Of a stretch of 64,000 nucleotides of DNA, positions 8,169-16,843 are shown one piece after another (the first letter of the stretch is position 1; the number at the start of each line of letters is the position of its first letter). The DNA is taken from assembly GCF_014205275.1 (NCBI RefSeq), contig NZ_JACHND010000001.1, forward strand, positions 3,348,001-3,412,000, written 5' to 3'. Under the pieces are notes generated by a model that was not told the origin of the DNA, did not search any database, and was given only the letters and a program-made list of their open reading frames with translations. The DNA comes from Sphaerisporangium siamense (GTDB taxonomy: Bacteria; Actinomycetota; Actinomycetes; Streptosporangiales; Streptosporangiaceae). Made by a program: the position numbers and the translations under genes.

Positions 8169-9557
8169 TCACCGGGACTTCACCGGGACGGGGGTGGTGG
8201 CGGCGCGGGCGCGCCGGGCCGCGAGGCGGCGTCCGAGGTTCTGCGCCGGCCTCTCGACGTACCGGTAGGACAGGGCGCTGACCACGAGGATCAGCGTCAG
8301 GAAGGCCACGGCGGCGGGGATCTGCACGGACGGCGGCGACCAGCGCAGGTCCCCGGTGATCTGGACGCACAGCTTCAGCAGCGGGTGGTGGACCAGGTAG
8401 AGCGAATAGCTGACCAGGCCCAGCCAGAGCAGCGCCCGGGGCATCCGCCGGCCGCGCAGCGCCATCGCCCCCGCGAACGTCGCCCCGGCCAGCGCCACGG
8501 TGGTGAGCCACACCTGCGGGCGCACCCACCACCAGCCGCCCTGGACCGCCCACACCGGCGCGACCGCCACCAGCGCCGCCGTCACCCACACCGGCCACAG
8601 GCGCCCGGCGCCCTGCTCCCACCGGCGGATCGCCGTCCCGGCGAACATGACCGCGACGATCGCCATGCCCAGCCAGGGGACCCTGCTGCCCGCCGCCACC
8701 AGCACCAGCGCCATGGCCCCCAGCGCGCACGCCGCCGCCGTGCGGAACCGGCCGGCGAGCAGGCACGCCATGCCCGCGAGGAAGACCCCGCACGACGCCC
8801 ACGCGACCCACGTGCCCGTCAGGAACGCGGCGCCGACCAGCAGCCCCTCCACTACGGCCGCCACGCCGAACGCCACGGCCGGCACCCAGGCGCGGGTGTG
8901 CGTCCCCGTCGTGAACAACGCGGTCACCAGCAGGTAGAACACCATCTCGTACGACAGCGTCCACATCGTGTCGGTGACCCCGCCCACGCCGACCACGTCC
9001 AGCAGCATCGTCGCGTGCGCGGCCACCGCGGACGGGTCGCGCGGCACCGCGTCCCGGATCGCGACCCACGGGCTCAGCGCCAGCACGAACGCGGCGACCG
9101 CCAGGTAGAGCGGGTAGAGGCGGAACGCGCGCCCGATCCAGAACGCGCGGACGTCGCCGTGCCGTTCCAGCGAGCTCGGGATGATGTACCCGCTGACCAG
9201 GAAGAATACCAGGACGCCGTAGATGCCCAGGTTGAACCAGTACGGCCGCAGCCAGGGCACGACCCACGGCAGCAGATGCTCCGCGACCACCGCGATGGCG
9301 CCGATCCCGCGCAGCGCGTCAAGCCACGCCAGCCGTGAACCGTCCCTCACGAGGCACGCCCCGCCGCCGCGACCTTGATCAGCACCGCCGCCGGGACTGC
9401 GATCTGGACCACCGCTGCCACCTTGGCCGGGATCTTGCCCAGGACCGCCGCCGAGACCTTGCCCGGGACCTTGGCCGAGACCGCCGGTGGACGCCCGCGC
9501 CGTGCCGCGCCCCGTGCCGGGCCGTGCGAAATGGCGCGATGATCCATGGTTGCCCAC
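8169..9557 (-). CDS. Acyltransferase 3 family membrane protein
   Basis: The core (from LAWLDALRGIGAIAVVAEHL) is a typical acyltransferase-3 domain with about ten membrane helices, the catalytic-type histidine in that first motif, and the later SLYLVHHPLLKL motif. These enzymes O-acylate surface polysaccharides, peptidoglycan or antibiotics. The ATG at 9557 adds about 69 residues of Gly/Gln-rich repeats (units like GQGPGQG), while GTG 9350 would start just before the conserved domain and may be the true start. The stop lies 11 bases from the convergent glycosyltransferase stop. The family is certain, the start is not. Confidence 0.85.
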   Translation of the reverse strand: MGNHGSSRHFARPGTGRGTARASTGGLGQGPGQGLGGGPGQDPGQGGSGGPDRSPGGGADQGRGGGACLVRDGSRLAWLDALRGIGAIAVVAEHLLPWVVPWLRPYWFNLGIYGVLVFFLVSGYIIPSSLERHGDVRAFWIGRAFRLYPLYLAVAAFVLALSPWVAIRDAVPRDPSAVAAHATMLLDVVGVGGVTDTMWTLSYEMVFYLLVTALFTTGTHTRAWVPAVAFGVAAVVEGLLVGAAFLTGTWVAWASCGVFLAGMACLLAGRFRTAAACALGAMALVLVAAGSRVPWLGMAIVAVMFAGTAIRRWEQGAGRLWPVWVTAALVAVAPVWAVQGGWWWVRPQVWLTTVALAGATFAGAMALRGRRMPRALLWLGLVSYSLYLVHHPLLKLCVQITGDLRWSPPSVQIPAAVAFLTLILVVSALSYRYVERPAQNLGRRLAARRARAATTPVPVKSR

Positions 9558-9664
9558 GGTAGCAACCCGGCCCTCCCCTCATGCCGGGCACCCAGCATGA
9601 TCTACCACCAGAGGCCGCATCAGGCCATCTTCCGGTCATCGGGCAGCAGTCAGGGGCGTGCGAG

Positions 9665-9739
9665 CCCGGACGGTGCGGCTTCGGGGCGGCGTGAGGTGGC
9701 CGGGGGTGCGTCGGCCCGGACGGTGCGGCTTCGGGGCGG
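9665..9739. repeat. 25-bp direct repeat, two copies
   Basis: Two identical 25-bp copies (9665-9689 and 9715-9739, core GGACGGTGCGGCTTCGG) are spaced exactly 50 bp start to start, directly upstream of the membrane-protein gene at 9772. They may be a duplicated regulatory site or a slippage product. Confidence 0.8.
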
Positions 9740-9771
9740 TCGGGATGGGGTGTGAGAGCATTCGTTGTGTT

Positions 9772-10344
9772 ATGGAGGCAAGCCTGGCGTTGCGGCTCGC
9801 GCGGTCGGCGGTGTTCACGGTCGTCTGCGTAGGGCTTGCCGCCGGGGCACACCGCTTCGCGGGCGCCGACGGCCCCGGCGTGGGGGCGCTGGCCTCCGGC
9901 GGGCTCGTCGTCATGGCCGCCACGACGCTCCTCGCCCGGCGCGAGCGCTCACCCGCGACTGTGGTCGCCTGGCTGCTGGCCGGGCAGCTCCTCCTGCACG
10001 AATGGTTCGGCGTCGCGGCCCCGGTTCACGGGCACGGCATGCCCGCGGCGCACGGGCAGGGGCTCGGCGTCGGCGTCGGCATGCTGGTGGCCCACCTCAC
10101 GGCCGCGCTCCTCACCGGCTGGTGGCTCGCCCGCGGGGAGTCGGCGCTGTGGTCGCTGCTCCGCACGGCCGGAGCCCGCGCGGCCCGGCGCCTCGGCGTG
10201 CCGCTCGCCTTGCTCCGCCGCGAGACGGCCCCGCCGCCGCGCCCCGTCCGCGTCCGGGCCGCCCACGCCGTACGGATCCCGGCCGGCCGGGTCCTGCGGC
10301 ACGCCCTCGCGCGGCGCGGCCCGCCGCCGGTCACGGTGTTCTGA
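9772..10344 (+). CDS. Multi-spanning membrane protein next to copC
   Basis: A 190-residue protein with four predicted membrane segments in residues 5-120 and a basic, Arg/Pro-rich C-terminal tail. Between the third and fourth segments is a His/Gly-rich loop (VHGHGMPAAHGQG) that could bind metal. Small membrane proteins of this shape often sit before CopC in actinobacteria, and copC begins 95 bases downstream, so a role in copper handling is likely by association. ATG 9772 lacks an SD and the message may be leaderless; an upstream GTG in the same frame is an alternative. Confidence 0.65.
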   Translation: MEASLALRLARSAVFTVVCVGLAAGAHRFAGADGPGVGALASGGLVVMAATTLLARRERSPATVVAWLLAGQLLLHEWFGVAAPVHGHGMPAAHGQGLGVGVGMLVAHLTAALLTGWWLARGESALWSLLRTAGARAARRLGVPLALLRRETAPPPRPVRVRAAHAVRIPAGRVLRHALARRGPPPVTVF

Positions 10345-10380
10345 GCTCTCGTCCGTTCCGACACCTTTCCGCGGCGAGCA

Positions 10381-10419
10381 CGCGTGCCATGCCTGGCGGG
10401 CACGCGAGCCCCGCGTGCC
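10381..10419. repeat. Inverted repeat cluster before copC
   Basis: CGCGTGCC (10381-10388) pairs with GGCACGCG (10399-10406) and the first half-site recurs at 10412-10419, just upstream of the copC ribosome binding site. It could be a regulator site or an attenuating hairpin. Confidence 0.45.
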
Positions 10420-10439
10420 CGCGCTTGGAGTGCCCTTCC

Positions 10440-11009
10440 GTGAAAACGTCTTTCTTCCGACCGCTGCTCGTGCTCTGCCTGTCCGGGGTCCTCCTCGGGC
10501 TCGCGGCCCCGTCCGCGCTGGCGCACGACAGCCTGAAAAGCAGCTCCCCGGCGAAGAACGCCGTCGTATCCGGCCTCGACAAGATAGAGCTGGAGTTCAG
10601 CGCCCGCGCGAGCTTCCCCGCGGTCGTCCTGACCGACGCGAGCGGGAAGCGGTACGAGGCCGGGCCCCCGCACGCCGAGGGCCCGAAGGTCGTGCAGAAC
10701 GTCAACGGGCCGCTTCCGTCCGGCGATTACGTCATCGCCTGGAGGATCGTGTCCTCCGACGGGCACCCGGTCGAGGGGGAGATCCCGTTCAAGGTGAACG
10801 CGCCGGGCGGCGCTCCGGCGCCCTCCGCCGCGCAGGCGGCCCCCGTGGTCTCGGCGACCCCCGCCGCCGAGACGTCCCGGGGAGGGTTCCCGGTGTGGAT
10901 CCTGGTCGTCGCCGTCCTCGTTGTGATCGCGGTGGTGGTGCTCTTCCGCCTCCGCGGCGGGTCCTCCTCCGACCCCGCCACGCCCGTCGCCACGCCCGAG
11001 AAGGAATGA
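10440..11009 (+). CDS. CopC-domain copper-binding protein
   Basis: A 189-residue exported protein from GTG 10440, with GGAG 9 bases upstream. The signal peptide ends ...PSALA, and the mature protein begins with histidine (HDSLKSSSPAKNAVV), the CopC Cu(II) site that uses the N-terminal His. The second conserved His is in SSDGHPVEGEIPF. After the CopC beta-sandwich (about residues 30-122) come a Pro/Ala linker and a C-terminal membrane anchor (VWILVVAVLVVIAVVVLF), so it is held on the outer face of the membrane. Probably acts with the preceding membrane protein in copper uptake or tolerance. Confidence 0.92.
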   Translation: MKTSFFRPLLVLCLSGVLLGLAAPSALAHDSLKSSSPAKNAVVSGLDKIELEFSARASFPAVVLTDASGKRYEAGPPHAEGPKVVQNVNGPLPSGDYVIAWRIVSSDGHPVEGEIPFKVNAPGGAPAPSAAQAAPVVSATPAAETSRGGFPVWILVVAVLVVIAVVVLFRLRGGSSSDPATPVATPEKE

Positions 11010-11104
11010 GCCGGGCGGAACCGGCCTATTCGCGGGACACCTTCCACGTCACGGACCCGGTGAGCGCGTCGGCCCGGTAGGCAGGGTCGCGGAGGAACCG
11101 GGCC

Positions 11105-11156
11105 GGTACCCGGCCCCGCCGTACCTGGGGCTGTCGGCCGGCGGGGCGCGGGTACC
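11105..11156. promoter_or_regulatory. Long stem-loop abutting a ribosome binding site
   Basis: Arms 11105-11121 and 11139-11156 pair over 17 bp with a single bulged G; a smaller perfect hairpin (11100-11116) overlaps the left arm and would compete with it. The right arm ends one base before the AGAGGGG ribosome binding site of the next gene. It may end copC transcription, or act as a leader structure for the next gene. Confidence 0.6.
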
Positions 11157-11164
11157 AGAGGGGT

Positions 11165-12220
11165 GTGGATTTATCTGCTGCGGCGGACGAGCTGTACGGC
11201 GGCACGCCCGAGGACTTCGTCGAAACGCGCAAGCGCCTGGCGGCCGAGGCGAAGCGGTCCGGGGACGCCGGCCTGGCCCGGCGGATCGGCGGGCTCCGGC
11301 GGCCGACCGTGTCGGCGTGGGCGGTCAACCGGCTGGCCAGGTCGGCGCCCGACGAGCTCGGCCGGCTGCTCGACCTGGGCGACGAGCTGCGGTCGGCGTG
11401 GGCGGCGGGCGGGCAGATCGGCGACCTCGACCGGCGGCGCGGCGAACTGGTCGCCCGCCTGCTCCGCGCGGCCCGGCGGTCGGCGGACGAGGCCGGCCGC
11501 CCCCTGCGCGAGCCCGCCGTACGTGAGGTCGAGGACACCCTGCACGCCGCCACCATGGACCCGGCCGTCGCCGAAGAGGTACGTGCAGGCCACCTCCCCC
11601 AACCCCGAACCTACGCCGGCTTCGCCCCGGCCGGCCCCCTCCCCGAACCCGCGCCAGAAAAGCGGGGAGAGAGCGAGAAAGAGCAGCAACTCAAGCCACC
11701 CCGCACTCCGGAAAAGCCTCAACAGAACCAGAAACCCAAGCCCAAGAAACCCCCGAAGCCAGACCGCGAAGCCGGGAAGGAGCGGCGGAAGCCAGATCGC
11801 GATGCCAAGAAGCGGCAGAAAGCCGACCGCGAGGCGGAGAAGGCGCGGCAGAGGTCAGAGCGTGAGGCCGAGAAGGCGCGGCGTAAACGCGAGCGGGCTG
11901 AGAAGGAGCGGCGAGAGCGGGAGCGGGCCGAGGAGGAGCGGCGGCGCAGGCGGGCCGAGCTGGTGGAGGCCGCCGAGCGTGAGGCGCGCGACGCCGAACG
12001 GACGGCCGCCGAATGGGAGTCCGAGACCCGCGACGCCCGGCGCGCCCACGAGACCGTCACCGCCGAAGTGGACCGCCTCCACGAGGAACTCACCGCCGCC
12101 CGGACCCGCCAGGAGGCCGCCGCCCGCCGCCTGGCCACAGCAGAACACGAACACGCCACCGCCACCCGCCACGCCTCCGCCGCCCACCACCACGCCGACT
12201 CCCTCCGCGAAGACGGCTGA
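11165..12220 (+). CDS. Conserved actinobacterial protein with charged coiled coil
   Basis: A 351-residue protein from GTG 11165, SD AGAGGGG. The N-terminal 140 residues form a conserved-looking helical domain (for example ADELYGGTPEDFVETRKRL and LRRPTVSAWAVNRLAR) typical of an uncharacterised actinobacterial family. Residues about 160-215 are a Pro/Lys-rich linker with unusually A-rich DNA. Residues about 215-345 are a very long Glu/Arg/Ala coiled coil. No signal peptide or membrane segment is present, so it is cytosolic, perhaps structural or nucleoid-associated. No enzymatic motif is visible. Confidence 0.75.
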   Translation: MDLSAAADELYGGTPEDFVETRKRLAAEAKRSGDAGLARRIGGLRRPTVSAWAVNRLARSAPDELGRLLDLGDELRSAWAAGGQIGDLDRRRGELVARLLRAARRSADEAGRPLREPAVREVEDTLHAATMDPAVAEEVRAGHLPQPRTYAGFAPAGPLPEPAPEKRGESEKEQQLKPPRTPEKPQQNQKPKPKKPPKPDREAGKERRKPDRDAKKRQKADREAEKARQRSEREAEKARRKRERAEKERRERERAEEERRRRRAELVEAAEREARDAERTAAEWESETRDARRAHETVTAEVDRLHEELTAARTRQEAAARRLATAEHEHATATRHASAAHHHADSLREDG

Positions 12221-12771
12221 CCCGCCTGCTCTGTTCACGAGGCCGAAGTGATCGTATGGGCGCGTTTTCCGGCACGCTGACGCTGGTCGGAGGTGGGGTG
12301 TGCGGTGGTGGCGAGTTCTTCGGGGGCCGGGTACGGCCGAGCGGGGGTGCGTACGTCCGTCGGGGGCTTCTGGTGGCGCGGTGATCGGCTTTGTCGAGGT
12401 GTCTGGCCCCGGGCCGCTCTTCATCGGGGAGGCGGGTTCGGTGGGTGTCCGGACTTGGCTCCCGGTTTCCGGAGCCGGAGGGGAGACGGCGGTGGCGGTG
12501 GGGAGATCGGCGGGGGTGGGTGCGTTAGCCTTTTGGGGATGTCGGGTGGGGGTGGGAGGTAGGTATGCGGCAGGGCAAGGTGACGGCTACCGTCTCGACG
12601 CGAGGGCGCGCCCGCTGAACGAGCAGGTCGGCGCTTCTCGCGGCGAAGCGGTCCCCCTCTCATGACCGTTCCCTCGATGAGGAGCCTTCTTTTGCATGCC
12701 CTCACGTCCGCGCGTCCCGCCGCGGACCTCACCCGCGCGGACTTCTCCGGCCCGTGTGGTTCGGAGAAGCG
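12221..12771. other. 551-bp intergenic region with G-quadruplex motifs
   Basis: No convincing gene is present. The + strand is strikingly G-rich from 12280 to 12560. At 12535-12556 there are four G-runs of 3-5 separated by loops of 5, 1 and 1 bases, a canonical G-quadruplex pattern; a second candidate is at about 12479-12520. The rest is the leader of the downstream methyltransferase gene. Confidence 0.5.
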
Positions 12772-13731
12772 ATGATCACTCTGCCTGACGAGCTCAGGGA
12801 CGCCCTGGACGACATGATCGGCGGCTACCGCGAGCAGGACCTGGCCCGCTCGGCGGGCCGGCTCACCGCCCGCTACCGGGAGACGGGCCCCGACCCGGCG
12901 CTCCGGTCGGAGACCGACGTGGCGGCCTACACGGCCACCCGCATGCCCGCCACGTACGCGGCCGTCACCACGGCGCTCACGCAGGCCGCCGCGGCCATGC
13001 CCGAAGTATGGCCGGTGAGCCACCTGGACGTCGGCGGCGGCACGGGCGCGGCCGTCTGGGCGGCGAGCGCCGTCTGGCCGTCCCTGCGGCACGTCTCGGT
13101 GATCGAACGCGAGCCGGCCGTCATCGCGGTCGGCCGCCGCCTCGCCGCCGCCGCGGCCCACCCGGGGGTCAAGAACGCCACGTGGCAGCGGTCCGCCATC
13201 AGGACCGACCTGACGCCGCCTCCCGCCGACCTGGTCACGATCTCCTACGTGCTGGCGGAGCTGCCGGCCGCCGCGCAGGAGCCGGTCGTGCGGTGGCTGG
13301 CCGGGCGGGGCACGACGGTCGCCATCGTGGAACCCGGCACGCCGCAGGGGTACGCCCGCGTCCTCGCCGCCCGCGACCTGCTGGTCGATCTCGGGATGCG
13401 GGTCGCGGCGCCGTGCCCGCACACGTCCGCCTGCCCGCTCCCGGCGGGCGACTGGTGCCATTTCTCGGCCCGCCTGCCCCGCATGGGGCTGCACCGCCGT
13501 CTCAAGGCGGCGGAGCTGGGGTTCGAGGACGAGAAGTTCTCCTACGTCGTCGCGACCTCCGCGCCGGTCGCGCCCGCGGAGGGCAGGATCCTCCGGCATC
13601 CGCGCACCCGCAAGGGCCTGGTCACGCTGACCCTGTGCGCGGACGGGGTGACCGAGCGGAACGTGTCCAAGCGGCACGGCGACGCCTACCGCGCCGCGAG
13701 GGACGCCACCTGGGGCGACCCCTGGCCGTAG
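12772..13731 (+). CDS. Rsm22/METTL17-like methyltransferase family protein
   Basis: A 319-residue protein from ATG 12772 (SD GGAGAA). The SAM-binding loop is HLDVGGGTGAAVWAA at about residues 83-97. The C-terminal half contains the cysteine cluster CPHTSACPLPAGDWCHF characteristic of Rsm22 proteins, plus a later Cys in TLTLCADG; in the mitochondrial homologue METTL17 such cysteines bind an iron-sulfur cluster. Rsm22 proteins associate with the small ribosomal subunit, and their methyltransferase activity is not well established in bacteria. It is followed by a convergent gene after 66 bases. Confidence 0.85.
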   Translation: MITLPDELRDALDDMIGGYREQDLARSAGRLTARYRETGPDPALRSETDVAAYTATRMPATYAAVTTALTQAAAAMPEVWPVSHLDVGGGTGAAVWAASAVWPSLRHVSVIEREPAVIAVGRRLAAAAAHPGVKNATWQRSAIRTDLTPPPADLVTISYVLAELPAAAQEPVVRWLAGRGTTVAIVEPGTPQGYARVLAARDLLVDLGMRVAAPCPHTSACPLPAGDWCHFSARLPRMGLHRRLKAAELGFEDEKFSYVVATSAPVAPAEGRILRHPRTRKGLVTLTLCADGVTERNVSKRHGDAYRAARDATWGDPWP

Positions 13732-13797
13732 CACGGCCGTCCGCCCATGGCCGGTCGCCGGGGAGACGCCTCGGTGGCCGGCCCCGGGGCTCGCGGC

Positions 13798-14676
13798 TCA
13801 GCGTTCGGCGGCCGGAGGCTCGGACGGCGGGGGGGTCTCGGGGGTCTCGGGGGTGAGGTCCGGGGTGTGGCGCATGAGCTTGAACGGCATGAGCGCCGAC
13901 TCGAACTGGACGCCGAGGCTCATCTTGCTGCGCCCGTCGCGCCGCTCCTCGAACCGGATCGGCACTTCCACGATCTTGAGCCCGCGCCTGATCGTGCGGT
14001 AGTTCATCTCGACCTGGAAGGCGTACCCGTTGCTCGTCACCCCGGCGACGTCGATCGCGTGCAGGGTCTCGCGCCGCCACAGCTTGAACCCGGCGGTGAC
14101 GTCCCGCACGCGCATGTGCAGCAGCACGCGGACGTAGAAGTTCGCCCAGGCCGACAGCGCCTTGCGGTGCAGCGACCAGTCCTCGGCGAGCGCGCCTCCG
14201 GTGGCGTACCGGCTGCCGATCACGACGTCGGCCTCGGTCGACAGGAGCGTGCCGAGCATCTGCGGGACGGCCTCGGGCGGATGGGACAGGTCGGCGTCCA
14301 TCTGGACGACGTACGCGGCCCCCTCGTCCAGCGCGTGGCTGATGCCGTGGACGTAGGCGCGGCCGAGTCCCTGCTTGCCGGGGCGGTGCAGCACCGACAG
14401 GCGGTCGGCCCCGTACTTGTCCTTGGCGAGGGTTTCCGCCAGCTCGCCGGTGCCGTCGGGCGAGTTGTCGTCGACGACGAGCACGCGCAGCGCCGGCAGG
14501 GGCAGCGCGAACAGGGCGTCCAGGATCGCGGGGAGGTTCGTGGCCTCGTTGTAGGTGGGCAGCACCACCGTCACGGCCGCCGACGCCCATGGCTCGGGCA
14601 GACGTACGGCGTTGGCGGCGCGCGCACCCGTCGCGGTGTCGCCCTCTGATATTGCTCGTGAGTCACGTTGAGTCAT
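13798..14676 (-). CDS. Polyprenol monophosphomannose synthase
   Basis: A 292-residue GT2-family glycosyltransferase, start ATG 14676 (MTQRDSRAIS). It shows the nucleotide-binding VVDDNSPDGTGELA (about residues 78-91) and the metal motif QMDADLSHPPEAVP. The sequence matches the catalytic domain of dolichol/polyprenol-phosphate mannose synthases (Ppm1/DPM1 type) without the membrane domain, which in many actinobacteria is fused to the apolipoprotein N-acyltransferase Lnt; no Lnt is seen here. It would make polyprenyl-phosphate mannose, the donor for lipoglycans and O-mannosylation. A Pro/Glu-rich tail is unconserved. Confidence 0.85.
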   Translation of the reverse strand: MTQRDSRAISEGDTATGARAANAVRLPEPWASAAVTVVLPTYNEATNLPAILDALFALPLPALRVLVVDDNSPDGTGELAETLAKDKYGADRLSVLHRPGKQGLGRAYVHGISHALDEGAAYVVQMDADLSHPPEAVPQMLGTLLSTEADVVIGSRYATGGALAEDWSLHRKALSAWANFYVRVLLHMRVRDVTAGFKLWRRETLHAIDVAGVTSNGYAFQVEMNYRTIRRGLKIVEVPIRFEERRDGRSKMSLGVQFESALMPFKLMRHTPDLTPETPETPPPSEPPAAER

Positions 14677-14894
14677 GGATTCCGGATTTCTGTTCGGCGG
14701 CGTGGAGGACTCACGGGCGGTCCCATCGCGGGGTGGTAGTTCAGGACCAACCGGTACCGGACGAAGCCTATCCGGCTCTACCCACCGAGTCCTTCCCTCC
14801 CGCCTCCCCGGCTTACTTCTCGCTAATCCCGGGCTCCGTAGACATGGAGCTTGTCCGCCAGGCGTCGTGCCTGGGGATCGAGGAGGAGGACGAG

Positions 14895-15419
14895 ATGAGG
14901 TTCCGGCGGCTTGCCCTGGTGATCGGCGCGGCCCCCGTGCTCGCGGTGGCCGGATGCGGCACCGCTCAGGAGGCGCCCGGGGTCGCCTCGGCCGGGAAGG
15001 GGACGGGCGCGGCGAGCCCGTCGGCGTCCCCGGCCGTGTCAAGCGACCCGGTCAAGTTCGCGGAGTGCATGCGCGGGCACGGGATCGACATCAAGGATCC
15101 CGAGCCCGGCGGCAAGGTCCAGATCAGGATCAGGTCCGGGGACAGGGGCAAGGTGGAGGCGGCCCAGAAGGAGTGCGGCAAGTACCTGCAAGGGGGAGGG
15201 CTGCTGGGCAAGGGGAACGACCCCAAAATGCGGGACGCCGTCCTGAAGTTCACCGCCTGCATGCGCGAGCACGGCGTGGACATGCCCGACCCCAAGCCCG
15301 GCGAGGGCGCCGTGATCAAGATGCCGAAGGGCGCCGACCCGGACGGCAAGAAGTTCAAGGAGGCGCACAAGGCGTGCGAGAAGCTGCTCCCCGGCGCCCC
15401 GGGCGGCCCGGCGGAGTGA
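14895..15419 (+). CDS. Lipoprotein with two Cys-containing repeats
   Basis: A 174-residue lipoprotein precursor from ATG 14895 with a strong SD (AGGAGGAGGACGAG). The lipobox is LAVAGC, followed by a Ser/Ala-rich linker. The mature part is a tandem duplication: KFAECMRGHGIDIKDPEPGG... and KFTACMREHGVDMPDPKPGE..., each ending in a second cysteine (KECGKYL and KACEKLL), so two disulfide-bonded units are likely. Lipoproteins of this kind are commonly found beside HlyD/ABC exporters with a two-component system in actinobacteria, which is the context here; it may be the extracytoplasmic sensor or a component of the exporter. Confidence 0.8.
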   Translation: MRFRRLALVIGAAPVLAVAGCGTAQEAPGVASAGKGTGAASPSASPAVSSDPVKFAECMRGHGIDIKDPEPGGKVQIRIRSGDRGKVEAAQKECGKYLQGGGLLGKGNDPKMRDAVLKFTACMREHGVDMPDPKPGEGAVIKMPKGADPDGKKFKEAHKACEKLLPGAPGGPAE

Positions 15420-15594
15420 CCCGGCCGGGCCTCGCCGCGGAGGGCCGGGTGCGCGCTGAGGGGCGCGTATCCGGCCCCGAGCGGGGATCCGCGGACCTGG
15501 CCGCCGGCTCGGCCCGTCCTTCCCTGCACCCGCGCACGTGATCAGCGGTCGCGTGGTGGGGGTTCGCGATCCCGGGGGGTCTCGCGCGCGAGGA

Positions 15595-16803
15595 TCAGCG
15601 GGCCTGGAGGAGGGTGCGGGGCGCGGCGGGCAGGCGTACGGTGATCGTCAGGCCGCCCTCGGCGCGTGGCGACGCCTCGACCGTGCCGCCGTGGGCGTTG
15701 ACGATGGCGCGGACGATCGACAGGCCGAGCCCCGAGCCCTGGGCGGAGCCGACGCGCTCGCGCAGCCGGTGGAACGGCTCGAACAGGTCGGCGACCTCGT
15801 GCCCCGGGATCAGCGGCCCGGTGTTCTCCACGCGGATCAGCACGTTCCCGCCGTCGGCGGCGACCTCCACCGCGACCGTGCCGTCCTTGACGTTGTACTT
15901 CAGCGCGTTCTCCACCAGGTTGAACACGCAGCGCTCGATCAGCACGGGATCGCCGCCCGCCGTCGCCGGGCCCAGCCGCTCGGTGACGGTGATCCGCCTG
16001 CGCCGGGCGGTCGGCTCCAGCAGCTCGACCACCCCTTGCGCGAGGTCCCTGACGTCCACCGGCCTGCGGGTGACCAGCTCGTGCTCGGACCGGGTGAGCA
16101 GCAGGAGGCCCTCGATGAGCCGCTCGTGCCGGGCGTTGGTGGCGAGCAGCGCCTTGCCGAGCCGGGTGAGGTCCTCCGAGGCGTCCGGCTCCTCCAGGGC
16201 GACCTCCAGCAGGGTCCGGTTGATCGCCAGCGGCGTGCGCAGCTCGTGGGAGGCGTTGAGCGCGAAGCGGCGCTGGGCGTCGAAGGCCCGTTGCAGCCGG
16301 TCCAGCATCGCGTCGAAGGTGTCGGCCAGCCGCTTGACGTCGTCGTGCGGCCCGGCCAGCGCGATGCGCTCGTGCAAGGTGCTCTCGGACAGCCGTTCGG
16401 CGGCGTCGGTGACGCGGTGCAGCGGACGCAGCGCGCGGTCGGCGACCATGTGGCCGAGGATGATCGCCAGGATCCCGATCCCGGCCATGACCAGCGCCGA
16501 GTTCTGCAAAAGATCCTGGAGCACCTGCTGCTTGCTCTGCTCGATCTGCGAGAGGTAGTCCTTGCCGATCTGGAAGGCCAGGAACTTGCGGTCCCGTCCC
16601 GGGGACGGCGCCTCCAGCGGGGGCAGGCGTATGACGAACTGACGGTTCAGCGCGCGGGCCGTCATCAGGTTCGTCGCCAGCAGCAGGGCCGTGCCCGCCG
16701 CGAAGAACAGGCCGGTGTAGATCAGCGTTAGCCGCGCCCGCAGACCGGGCCCGCGCCGCAGCGCTCTGACCCCGCGCGGCACCGCGCCGAACCATCCCGT
16801 CAT
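15595..16803 (-). CDS. Sensor histidine kinase
   Basis: A 402-residue kinase starting at ATG 16803 (SD GGAGGGCGACG); an ATG at 16863 would overlap the response regulator gene. Two membrane segments (about 26-47 and 103-122) bracket a small extracellular domain of roughly 55 residues, then HAMP, the phospho-acceptor in NASHELRTPLA (His186), and a complete ATPase domain (N box LVENALKYN, G2 box QGSGLGLSIVRAI). It pairs with the response regulator encoded just upstream, and probably senses envelope stress or an antibiotic and controls the divergent HlyD-ABC operon. Confidence 0.93.
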   Translation of the reverse strand: MTGWFGAVPRGVRALRRGPGLRARLTLIYTGLFFAAGTALLLATNLMTARALNRQFVIRLPPLEAPSPGRDRKFLAFQIGKDYLSQIEQSKQQVLQDLLQNSALVMAGIGILAIILGHMVADRALRPLHRVTDAAERLSESTLHERIALAGPHDDVKRLADTFDAMLDRLQRAFDAQRRFALNASHELRTPLAINRTLLEVALEEPDASEDLTRLGKALLATNARHERLIEGLLLLTRSEHELVTRRPVDVRDLAQGVVELLEPTARRRRITVTERLGPATAGGDPVLIERCVFNLVENALKYNVKDGTVAVEVAADGGNVLIRVENTGPLIPGHEVADLFEPFHRLRERVGSAQGSGLGLSIVRAIVNAHGGTVEASPRAEGGLTITVRLPAAPRTLLQAR

Positions 16804-16843
16804 CGTCGCCCTCCACCGCGCGGCACCGTGGCCGGCCGTCCCG

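Noticed and set aside
12293-12562. Short forward frames in the G-rich gap
   Set aside because: Gly-rich translations without SD or codon bias; treated as non-coding.
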